DNA of 21,874 bases from JAETTH01 sp964455975 (lineage in GTDB: Bacteria > Bacillota > Clostridia > TANB77 > CAG-508), in contig CAYVYP010000023.1 of assembly GCA_964455975.1 (NCBI GenBank), forward strand, positions 1-21,874. The letters run 5' to 3'. Shown here one piece after another: positions 15,206 to 21,874 of the stretch. The position numbers and the translations under genes were made by a program. Each line of letters begins with the position of its first letter. Positions within the stretch are counted from its first letter, which is position 1. The notes beneath the pieces were generated by a model. The model was not told where the DNA came from and ran no database searches. It saw only the letters and a list, made by a program, of their open reading frames with translations.

Positions 15206-16606
15206 TTATATTTTTTCTACTGTCATTTCTTCTTTAGAATCCTTAACAGTGTAGCCTTTTTCCAATAATTCATCTCTTAATTTATCAGATAATTCCCAAT
15301 CTTTATTTTCTCTTGCTTGCTTTCTTTTTTCTACAATATTTAAAATTTCTTCAGGTAATTCTACTTCTTCTTTTTTTAGACTTTCCTTTGTTATATTTTT
15401 AATATCTAGTCCTAGAACTTCATCAAACTTACATATTAATTCATAAAAATCTTTAGATTTTTTTTCGTTTCTAATTATTTCCCATACTATTCCTATTGCG
15501 CTTGAAACATTTAGATCATCATTTATTGCTTCTAAAAATCTATTTTTATATTCTTCTATTACACTTTTTTCTATTTTTTCTGTTCCTTCTTTATGTTTTA
15601 TAATTCCTTGTCTTAATCTATCTAAAGAAACTTGTGCTGCTTTTGCACCTTCCCATGTAAAGTTTAATTTTTTAGTATAATGTGAACTAAAACAAAATAA
15701 TTTATAAGCTAATGGCTCTATTCCTTTTTCTTGTAAATTATCTAAAGTATAAGTATTTCCTAAGCTTTTACTCATTTTACCATTATCTATTTGTAAAAAT
15801 TCACAATGCATCCAAAATTTTGCTGGAACACATCCACATGCTCCTTTACTTTGTGCTATCTCATTTTCATGATGTGTTGGAATATGGTCTACTCCTCCTG
15901 TATGAATATCAAATTGATTTCCTAAATATTTTCTTCCCATTGCTGAACATTCTATATGCCAACCTGGATAACATTTTCCCCATGGGCTATCCCATTTCAT
16001 TATATGATTTTCTGGTGCTTTTATCCAAAGTGCAAAATCATATGGATTTTTCTTTTCCTCATCAACATCAACTCTTGCACCTGCTATTTGTTCATCTAAT
16101 TTTCTATTAGATAATACAGGATATTTATCTAATTTTGATATATCAAAATAAATTCCTTTGCTAGTTTCATACGCATATCCATTATCCATTATTTCTTGAA
16201 CAAATTCTATCATTTCATTTATATGGTCTGTTGCTTTTACTATTAACTCTGGTCTATCTATATTTAATCTATCAATATCTCTTAAAAATATCTCTGTATA
16301 AAATTTTGCTATTTCATATGGATCTTTATTTTCTTTTTTTGCTGCTTTTTCCATTTTGTCTTCGCCTTCATCTGCATCAGATTCTAAATGTCCAACATCT
16401 GTAATATTCATTACATGTTTTAGGCTATATCCATTATATTTTAATACTCTACGTAATAAATCCATAAATAAATATGCTCTAAAATTTCCTATATGAGCAT
16501 AACTATATACTGTTGGTCCACAAGAGTATATTCTAACTTCATTTCCTTCTAATGGTTTAAATTCTTCTACCGTTTTTGTTAAAGTATTATATAATTTTAT
16601 TTGCAT
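15206..16606 (-). CDS. cysS: Cysteinyl-tRNA synthetase
   Basis: Class I aminoacyl-tRNA synthetase charging tRNA-Cys. At 466 residues it has the usual length. The N-terminal active site has the zinc ligand C29 (YSCGPTVY) and the HIGH-like motif HIGN (38-41). Further zinc-site residues lie in GWHIECSAM and DHIPTHHENEIAQ, and the KMSKS loop GKMSKSLGN is near residue 267. The DALR-type helical domain follows, and the tail ends in ELSDKLRDELLEKGYTVKDS. The ATG at 16606 follows GAGAGGA. It stands between the PBP gene and islet 3, with a hairpin upstream that separates it from the PBP gene. One CGG triplet occurs in its coding strand, out of frame. Confidence 0.96.
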   Translation of the reverse strand: MQIKLYNTLTKTVEEFKPLEGNEVRIYSCGPTVYSYAHIGNFRAYLFMDLLRRVLKYNGYSLKHVMNITDVGHLESDADEGEDKMEKAAKKENKDPYEIAKFYTEIFLRDIDRLNIDRPELIVKATDHINEMIEFVQEIMDNGYAYETSKGIYFDISKLDKYPVLSNRKLDEQIAGARVDVDEEKKNPYDFALWIKAPENHIMKWDSPWGKCYPGWHIECSAMGRKYLGNQFDIHTGGVDHIPTHHENEIAQSKGACGCVPAKFWMHCEFLQIDNGKMSKSLGNTYTLDNLQEKGIEPLAYKLFCFSSHYTKKLNFTWEGAKAAQVSLDRLRQGIIKHKEGTEKIEKSVIEEYKNRFLEAINDDLNVSSAIGIVWEIIRNEKKSKDFYELICKFDEVLGLDIKNITKESLKKEEVELPEEILNIVEKRKQARENKDWELSDKLRDELLEKGYTVKDSKEEMTVEKI

Positions 16607-16671
16607 ATATTTTCCTCTCTTTTTATTTTTATAATCTATTATAATCTATTTTATTATATTATAAATTAGAA

Positions 16672-16703
16672 GTAGGAACAGAAAATTATTTTCTAATTCC
16701 TAC
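16672..16703 (-). terminator. Hairpin downstream of the PBP gene
   Basis: Minus strand GTAGGAA / TTCCTAC stem extended after one mismatch by AGAAA / TTTCT, followed by a poor U tract (TTCTAATTTAT). It lies 10 nt past the PBP stop; a plausible but weak terminator. Confidence 0.5.
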
Positions 16704-16712
16704 ATTTTAATT

Positions 16713-19436
16713 TTATGATACTTTATTAGTTGTAGTATTTGTAGTATTGTTTGTTGTATTGTTTGTTGTATTTCCTCCTGCAGTATTATTTCCTCCTGTA
16801 ATATTATTCCCTCCAACAGTATTGTTTCCTCCTGTAGTATTATTTTCTCCTCCTGATGGTGTTGTTTTTTTGTTTACAGTTAATGTTATTGTACTTCCGT
16901 CATCAACTGTTTTTGTTGCTTCAACACTTTGTTTTAATACTATTCCATTTGCTTTTGTTGCATTTTCTTCATATGTTATACTAACTTTTAATCCTAAATC
17001 TGTTATTGCTTTTTTAGCTTCTGCTTCAGTTTTTCCTATTACATTTGGAACTGTTATCATTTTTTTAGTATGAATTGTACAAGTTTCTGTAATTGGTGCT
17101 CCATAGTTTGCACTAGAAGATGTTTTCCATGCTGTTGTATTTTCTGTTCTTGGTTTTACTAGATATGATTTTGGCTCTGTTTTTGGGCAAAATTCTGTTG
17201 CTATTTTTTCACTTTCTGTACATATTGTAACATTTGTATGTACATCACATTTGTCTGGAACTGTTCCTTTTATAAAATATACTGTTTGCTTTCTGGTACA
17301 TTTATCTGTTGCAGACATTCCTGAATCTAAACATACTGTTGCAGAAACAATATTATCTGGTTGAACAAATTTTTTTCCAGCTAACCCACTATGAACTTGT
17401 TTCATTACACTACTTAATATCAATCCAGATGGATTTGTTGATCTCCAATGTATTTCTTCTGGAGTATCAAATCCAAACCATGTGGCTGCTGAATAATATG
17501 ATGTAAATCCACATACCCATCTATCTTTATCGTCTGTTGTTGTACCAGTTTTTGCACATACATCCATTCCACTTATTCTACAATATGATGCTGTTGGATA
17601 TGCACCTGTAACTGGCTCTAGTAATATTTGTTTTGCTATATATGCAATCTGTTCTGAATATATTTTTTCTTTTTTCTGTTCTGGTTCATATACTATTTTA
17701 CCATTATAATCCTCTATTTTTGTTATGCAAGTTGGCTCTATATATACTCCATCATTTGCTATTGTTGAATATGCCACTGCCATTTCAAGTGGACTAATTC
17801 CATTTGTTATTCCTCCTAATGCTGTTGATAATCCACTGTCTTTTACTGTATCTAATGTTGTAATATGTAATTTATTTATCATAAAGTCTAAGGATTTTGC
17901 TGTTGTAACATTTTGCATTGCCTTCATTAACATTACATTTGATGAATTTCCTATAGCATGTGAAATTGTATCTAATCCTAAATATTTAGTAGAGTTTTTT
18001 ATTGGTAAATTTTTTCCAAATGTTGTTGGTGCATCATCGTAAACTGTACCAGCTGTTAAAACTCCATTATATAATCCCGGAAGAATTACTGCTAATGGTT
18101 TAATTGCTGAACCTGGCTGCCTTTTTGCTTGAAATCCTCTATTTTGACCTGTTGCAGGTAATTCATCTGTTCCAAGTGAGCCTACTGTTGCAACAACATT
18201 TCCTGTTTCATTTTCTATTAACACCATTGCTGCTTGTGAATGTTTTAAATTACCATTTTCATCTTTTTCACTAGCTTTGATAATATATTTATCTTTTTTA
18301 AATTCTTCTTCCATTATCTTTTGTTTAGCTGTATCTTGTGTTGAATATATTACATATCCACCACTATATAGCTTACTCTTAGCTGCTTTTCTGCTTAAGT
18401 CTGTACCTTGTTGTATCCAATCAATTGCTTGATTTATTGCAGATTGTACAAGATAAGAATATGTAGAGTTTGAAGATACATTTCCTTCTTTAAATGGTAA
18501 TCCATCTTCTACCTTTTTAATTGCTTCATTATATTGTTCTTCAGTTATTTTATTAAGTTCTTTCATTTTTGCAAGAACTACTTTTGTTCTATTTTTTACT
18601 AAATCAATTTCTTCTTGGTCAGTGCTAAAAGGTTCATAATAATTTGGGGAATGATTTATTCCTGCTAAAAAAGCACTTTCTGCTAAATCTAACTCTTTTG
18701 CTGTTTTATCGAAATAATACATTGCTGCGGTTTCAACTCCAGCAATATTTTTTCCTCCACCACCCATTGGAATTAAATTTAAGTATAATTCTAATATTTG
18801 TGTTTTAGAAATTAATCTTTCAACTTGATATGCTTTTGCAATTTCTTTTATTTTTCTTTCTATTCCTTTAGTTCCTGTATCATCCATATCTTTAGTTAAA
18901 TTCTTAACTAATTGCTGTGTTATTGTACTTCCACCATAATTTGACTTTCCACCTTTAAGAACAAATTGTACGGTTGCACCTATTGTTCTTTTTAAATCTA
19001 CTCCATGATGCTCATAAAATCTTTCATCTTCTATTGAAACAAATGCAACAGGTAAATATTCACTCATTTCATCTATATTTATAGTAATTCTATTTTCATT
19101 ATCATTTAAATTTGCAATAACATTTCCGTCTTTATCTAGTACTTTTGTATTTCTATTTTGAATTTCTAGATCATCTTTGGTAATTTTAATGTCATCACCT
19201 ATATATCCAAAGAAAATTCCAGCAAAAACTCCTACGGCTACTATTAATAGTGTTACTATTACTGCAACACTTATAAGTATTATTTTTTTAGTTTTTGGTT
19301 TCATCTTCTTTTTTTGTTTTTTTCCATCATACTTTTTATTAACTTTTTTTGGTTCACTTGGTGTATTTGTCTTGTATTGCTTTGTTTTATCGTTACTGTT
19401 ATTTGAATTTTGTTTTGACTTTTTCTTTTTATCCAT
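16713..19436 (-). CDS. Class A penicillin-binding protein (PBP1A type) with PASTA domain
   Basis: Bifunctional peptidoglycan glycosyltransferase and DD-transpeptidase. The 907 residues comprise a Lys-rich cytoplasmic head (1-50) and one TM anchor (51-78). The GT51 domain has the catalytic Glu in IEDERFYEHHGVD (E136), GGSTITQQLVKN and RKIKEIAKAYQVERLISK. The transpeptidase has SAIK (S443, K446), SSN (498-500) and KTGT (629-632). A region with six spaced cysteines (about 702-786) may form disulfides outside the cell. One PASTA domain (about 793-857) follows, then a Gly/Asn/Thr repeat tail. The tail comes from 18-bp DNA repeats and probably reaches into the wall. ATG 19436 follows AAGGAGGAT. Three CGG triplets occur, all out of frame. 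The subclass symbol (ponA/mrcA) is not assigned, because PASTA-bearing class A PBPs are named inconsistently. Confidence 0.95.
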   Translation of the reverse strand: MDKKKKSKQNSNNSNDKTKQYKTNTPSEPKKVNKKYDGKKQKKKMKPKTKKIILISVAVIVTLLIVAVGVFAGIFFGYIGDDIKITKDDLEIQNRNTKVLDKDGNVIANLNDNENRITINIDEMSEYLPVAFVSIEDERFYEHHGVDLKRTIGATVQFVLKGGKSNYGGSTITQQLVKNLTKDMDDTGTKGIERKIKEIAKAYQVERLISKTQILELYLNLIPMGGGGKNIAGVETAAMYYFDKTAKELDLAESAFLAGINHSPNYYEPFSTDQEEIDLVKNRTKVVLAKMKELNKITEEQYNEAIKKVEDGLPFKEGNVSSNSTYSYLVQSAINQAIDWIQQGTDLSRKAAKSKLYSGGYVIYSTQDTAKQKIMEEEFKKDKYIIKASEKDENGNLKHSQAAMVLIENETGNVVATVGSLGTDELPATGQNRGFQAKRQPGSAIKPLAVILPGLYNGVLTAGTVYDDAPTTFGKNLPIKNSTKYLGLDTISHAIGNSSNVMLMKAMQNVTTAKSLDFMINKLHITTLDTVKDSGLSTALGGITNGISPLEMAVAYSTIANDGVYIEPTCITKIEDYNGKIVYEPEQKKEKIYSEQIAYIAKQILLEPVTGAYPTASYCRISGMDVCAKTGTTTDDKDRWVCGFTSYYSAATWFGFDTPEEIHWRSTNPSGLILSSVMKQVHSGLAGKKFVQPDNIVSATVCLDSGMSATDKCTRKQTVYFIKGTVPDKCDVHTNVTICTESEKIATEFCPKTEPKSYLVKPRTENTTAWKTSSSANYGAPITETCTIHTKKMITVPNVIGKTEAEAKKAITDLGLKVSITYEENATKANGIVLKQSVEATKTVDDGSTITLTVNKKTTPSGGENNTTGGNNTVGGNNITGGNNTAGGNTTNNTTNNTTNTTTNKVS
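16771..16842. repeat. Four 18-bp tandem units inside the PBP C-terminal tail
   Basis: Four imperfect 18-bp units (each near TTTCCTCCTGYARTATTA on the plus strand) encode six-residue units of the type GGNNT plus one variable residue. A second short-period run (TTNNTTNN in protein) follows on the left. Such tracts change copy number by slippage, altering tail length in steps of six residues. Confidence 0.8.
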
Positions 19437-19517
19437 TACATATCCTCCTTAACATGTAAAAAGTTATATTGGTATTATATTATAAAAAACAAAAAAGATA
19501 AAGCTTTTTAGCAAAAT

Positions 19518-20388
19518 TTAATTATACTCTTCTAAAATATCACTTGCGGAAGTTACAACTTTAGCCCCTTGCCTTATTAAATCATTTGTTCCTTGAGAAT
19601 TTATATTATTAATATTTCCGTGGTATTGCAAAAATATCTTTTCCTTGTTCTAATGCAAAATCTACTGTTATTAATGTTCCACTTTTTTGCTTTGCTTCTA
19701 CTACTAAAAGTCCGTTACACAATCCGCTTATAATTCTATTTCGTGCTGGGAAATTAGATTTTTCTGGTTTTGTACCTATCACATATTCGGAAACTATTGC
19801 TCCTCCTGTTTCAATTATTTTTTCTTGTAAAATTCTATTTTCTGCTGGATATACCGTATCTAATCCACAACCTACTACGCTTATTGTTTTACAATTAGCA
19901 TTTACAGCACCTAAATGTGCATAAGTATCTATTCCCCTTGCCATGCCACTTATTATATTAATATCTTTTTTAGCTAATTCATTTGATATTTTATATGCTG
20001 TTTTTCTTCCATAATCAGAACTATCTCTACATCCTATTATTGCAATTCCAAAATCGTTTAATATTTTTTCATTTCCTTTAACATACAAAACAATGGGCTT
20101 ATCATAAATATTTTTTAACTTTTCTGGGTAATAAATATTATCATAACCAATTATTTTTATATTGTTTTTACTCATATAATTTAAATATTTTTCTAACTCT
20201 AATTTATATTTTTTATCTAATATTTTTTGAGCCAAGACTTCCCCTATTCCTTCTATTTTCATCAAATCTTGTTTTTCTAAATTCCACATATTTGCTAGTG
20301 TTTTATATTTTTCTAATAGCCTTTGTATTTTTATACTTCCTAATCCTTCTATTCTTGAAATCCATACTAAATATTTTTCTTCTTCCAT
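19518..20388 (-). CDS. dprA: DNA-processing protein DprA (Smf), needs a +1 frameshift at CGG
   Basis: Binds incoming single-stranded DNA and loads RecA during natural transformation; widely kept even in bacteria not known to transform. An N-terminal helix-hairpin-helix region (about 10-60, EGIGEVLAQKIL) precedes the Rossmann-like fold with IIGCRDSSDYG, SGMARGIDTYAH, VGCGLDTVYPAEN and FPARNRIISGL. The zero frame ends two codons after CGG, following FAIP. Skipping the C at 19620 gives GGA AAT ATT (PGN), then NSQGTNDLIRQGA and SDILEEYN to TAA 19518-19520. The result is 289 aa with the full conserved core. It lacks the C-terminal winged helix present in many DprA proteins of about 360 aa. ATG 20388 follows AAAGGAAA. 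It is separated from folD by a strong terminator, with its own candidate promoter overlapping that terminator. Confidence 0.9.
19618..19620 (-). other. CGG +1 frameshift site in dprA
   Basis: Minus-strand reading is ATA CCA CGG AAA TAT TAA. Skipping the C gives CCA GGA AAT ATT (P-G-N-I), the conserved A-(I/V)-PG motif of DprA. The unshifted frame stops three codons after CGG. Confidence 0.88.
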
Positions 20389-20399
20389 TACATTTCCTT

Positions 20400-20428
20400 T
20401 CTATAATTTGTAAATATTATTTTTTCAA
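20400..20428 (-). promoter_or_regulatory. Candidate dprA promoter
   Basis: Minus strand -35 TTGAAA, 17-bp spacer, -10 TATAGA. The -10 ends 12 nt before the ATG, so the leader would be only about 5 nt and would omit most of the ribosome binding site. Either translation is nearly leaderless or the real promoter lies elsewhere. Confidence 0.35.
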
Positions 20429-20429
20429 C

Positions 20430-20458
20430 AAAAAGAGAGCCTAATTAGCTCCCTTTTT
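20430..20458 (-). terminator. Terminator after folD
   Basis: Minus strand AAAAAGGGAGC / GCTCTCTTTTT, an 11-bp stem with one G:U and a 7-nt loop, followed by further Ts. It starts 10 nt after the folD stop. Confidence 0.88.
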
Positions 20459-20467
20459 TATTCCCCA

Positions 20468-21313
20468 CTATTTAATTTGTTTTGCTGCTTTTACAACATT
20501 AGACATGAGCATTGCTATTGTCATTGGTCCCACCCCTCCTGGAACCGGTGATATATAGCCTACTTTTTTGGAAACATTTTCAAAATCTACATCTCCAACT
20601 ATTTTTCCTTCTTCGCTTCTATTTATTCCTACATCTATTACAACAGCATTTTCTTTTACCATATTTTCTGTAACAAATTTAGGCTTTCCTATTGCCGATA
20701 TTAAAATATCAGCTTTTTTTGTTATTTCTTCTAAATTTTTAGTTTTAGAATGACATACCGTTACTGTTGCATTTTTAGATAACATACATTGAATTAATGG
20801 TTTTCCTACAATATTACTTCTTCCTAAAATAACTGCATTTTTACCTTCTGTTTCTATTTTATATTCTTCTAACATTTTAATTACTCCATGTGGTGTACAT
20901 GAAATAAAAGTATCTTGTCCTAAACATAATTTTCCAACATTTACAGGATTAAAGCCATCTACATCCTTATTAGAGGAAATAGCATTAAACGCTCTATTTA
21001 TATTTAAATTATTTGGAATTGGGCTTTGTAGTAAAATACCATGTACATCTTTTTTATTATTTAAATCATTTATTAAATTTAAAAGTTTTTCCATAGTTGT
21101 ATCTTCTTTTAATAAATACTCTTCATATACAATTCCAATTTCTTCACATGCTCTACTTTTATTTTTTATATAAATTTCAGAAGCTTTATCATTGCCAACC
21201 ATTATTACTGCAAGCTTTGGAATTATACCTTCTTGCTTTAATTCAACTACTTCTTTTTTTAAATCTTCTCTAACTTTTTTAGCCAATAGCTTTCCATCAA
21301 TTATTGTAGCCAT
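20468..21313 (-). CDS. folD: Bifunctional methylenetetrahydrofolate dehydrogenase/cyclohydrolase FolD
   Basis: Converts 5,10-methylene-THF to 10-formyl-THF (NADP-dependent dehydrogenase plus cyclohydrolase) for purine and formyl-Met-tRNA synthesis. At 281 residues it has the standard length. The catalytic pair Y48-x3-K52 lies in EIYIKNK. Other family motifs are QSPIPNNL, KDVDGFNP, CTPHGVI, GRSNIVGKP (nucleotide-binding loop) and SPVPGGVGPMT near the end. ATG 21313 follows GGAGG at good spacing, and a second weaker GGAG lies upstream. Promoter at 21361-21389, terminator directly after the gene: a single-gene unit. Three CGG triplets occur in the coding strand, all out of frame. Confidence 0.97.
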   Translation of the reverse strand: MATIIDGKLLAKKVREDLKKEVVELKQEGIIPKLAVIMVGNDKASEIYIKNKSRACEEIGIVYEEYLLKEDTTMEKLLNLINDLNNKKDVHGILLQSPIPNNLNINRAFNAISSNKDVDGFNPVNVGKLCLGQDTFISCTPHGVIKMLEEYKIETEGKNAVILGRSNIVGKPLIQCMLSKNATVTVCHSKTKNLEEITKKADILISAIGKPKFVTENMVKENAVVIDVGINRSEEGKIVGDVDFENVSKKVGYISPVPGGVGPMTIAMLMSNVVKAAKQIK

Positions 21314-21360
21314 TTTTCCTCCAATTTTTTAATTTTTAGCTCCTTTAATGTATTATTTAT

Positions 21361-21389
21361 ATTCTATCTAATCTTTTTATTTTTGGCAA
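21361..21389 (-). promoter_or_regulatory. Promoter of folD
   Basis: Minus strand -35 TTGCCA, 17-bp spacer, -10 TAGAAT, about 48 bp before the folD start. Confidence 0.65.
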
Positions 21390-21417
21390 TATGTTTTGAT
21401 ATTTATTTTAATTTTAT

Positions 21418-21834
21418 CTAATTAAAATTTAATATTTTTTTATCAATAATTTTATCATTAGAAAAAATATTGTCTACATCAATGTTTTTCTTAATTTCAT
21501 TATTAATTAAAATATCTTTTACTTCATATTCTTTTTTTAAATATGTAATGTTCTTATATAAATTTTCCGTTATTTCTTTTTTAAAAATTGCTATTATTTT
21601 TGATTGATTATTAACAATATTTCTAATATCATCTTTAAGAACTGTATTAGGTATATATATATTATTTTCTTTTATAAATCCCATACAAGCATTTATATTC
21701 CCTGTGACCTTATCAGTTTGCAAAAATATATTACTTCCACAAAAGTCACCTATCATTTTAGCATTTTTATCAATCCTCATAAGTTGTAACAATATTGATA
21801 GTTTATAGTATGTTGTTGCATTGAAGTGACCCAC
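21418..21834 (-). CDS. Hypothetical protein, possibly 5'-truncated; weak resemblance to phage PBECR4-type nuclease domains
   Basis: A 138-residue reading frame from a GTG at 21834. I see no good ribosome binding site before it. The frame stays open for another nine codons upstream (CPTIVGHFNATTYY reads as continuous protein) before a TGA at 21862-21864, so the gene may be a remnant whose beginning is lost or shifted. The sequence LLQLMRIDKNAKMIGDF, then FIKENNIYIPNTVLKDDIRN and IIAIFKKEI, reminds me of the PBECR4 group of phage-associated nuclease-like domains, but this rests on memory of the pattern and is weak. No membrane segment. Codon use is native-like (AGA, AAA, ATA) and its one CGG triplet is out of frame. 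Ends in a Lys/Asn/Ile-rich tail. Confidence 0.45.
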   Translation of the reverse strand: MGHFNATTYYKLSILLQLMRIDKNAKMIGDFCGSNIFLQTDKVTGNINACMGFIKENNIYIPNTVLKDDIRNIVNNQSKIIAIFKKEITENLYKNITYLKKEYEVKDILINNEIKKNIDVDNIFSNDKIIDKKILNFN

Positions 21835-21874
21835 GATTGTTGGACAAGTTGTTAAGCAATTTCAGAGTAATAAC

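Noticed and set aside
16631..16650. Tandem 10-bp repeat ATAATCTATT upstream of cysS, possibly a T-box or operator
   Set aside because: No T-box features (no specifier loop, no conserved T-box sequence, leader too short); probably chance in A/T-rich DNA.
16771..16842. CRISPR-like array
   Set aside because: The units are contiguous 18-bp coding repeats without spacers, inside the PBP gene.
7501..19620. The five frame breaks as sequencing or assembly errors
   Set aside because: Errors would favour homopolymers and random bases. All five are an extra C before GG in a Gly codon, and in-frame CGG is otherwise absent from native genes. Raw reads would still be needed for certainty.
7501..19620. 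CGG reassigned to another amino acid or to stop
   Set aside because: A simple reassignment would keep the zero frame, but in all five genes the protein continues only in the +1 frame.

Overview
The window is very AT-rich, and almost every native gene is on the minus strand behind a strong GGAGG-type ribosome binding site. Gene content (secG-rnr, cysS, a PASTA-bearing class A PBP, a FemX-like enzyme, ftsH, alr, a DUF1189 protein, dprA, folD) points to a low-GC Bacillota chromosome, probably an anaerobic gut-type clostridial lineage. The taxonomic placement is inference.

Layout. 121-2391: secG and rnr, with a terminator-like hairpin between them. 2468-7686: a cell-envelope-stress module made of an ABC ATPase, a large FtsX/MacB-type permease, an OmpR-family response regulator and a histidine kinase. 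7748-8279: a small foreign-looking islet with a broken membrane-protein gene. 8416-9262 (+): an RluA-family pseudouridine synthase, probably translated from a leaderless mRNA. 9313-9456: a 47-aa foreign-looking gene. 9497-14695: femX-like, alr, DUF1189 and ftsH, in that transcription order. 14752-15203: a self-contained islet with promoter, 111-aa gene and terminator. 15206-19436: cysS and a class A PBP. 19518-21313: dprA and folD. 21418-21834: an unrecognised, perhaps truncated gene at the right edge.

The main discovery is a uniform set of five frame breaks in four otherwise well-preserved genes: ABC ATPase, rluA-like, alr (twice) and dprA. At every break the zero-frame codon is CGG and the conserved protein resumes if the ribosome skips exactly the C and reads GGN (Gly). 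Elsewhere in the native genes CGG occurs about 20 times on coding strands, always out of frame. The only other in-frame CGG codons (three) lie in two small ORFs of foreign codon usage. This is what would be expected if CGG has no cognate tRNA in this organism (CGU and CGA are used, as with a tRNA-Arg(ICG) alone) and CGG instead triggers +1 frameshifting, or a quadruplet CGGN is read as glycine. After each CGG the unshifted frame stops within 1 to 7 codons.

Cell-wall functions dominate the native set: alanine racemase supplies D-Ala, the FemX-like enzyme adds bridge residues, the PBP polymerises and cross-links, and the ABC/two-component module probably senses or resists envelope-active peptides. 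SecG, FtsH and RNase R provide secretion, membrane-protein quality control and RNA turnover. Three of the four genes carrying a CGG shift would lose conserved parts of the enzyme core without it, so efficient shifting is probably required for growth.
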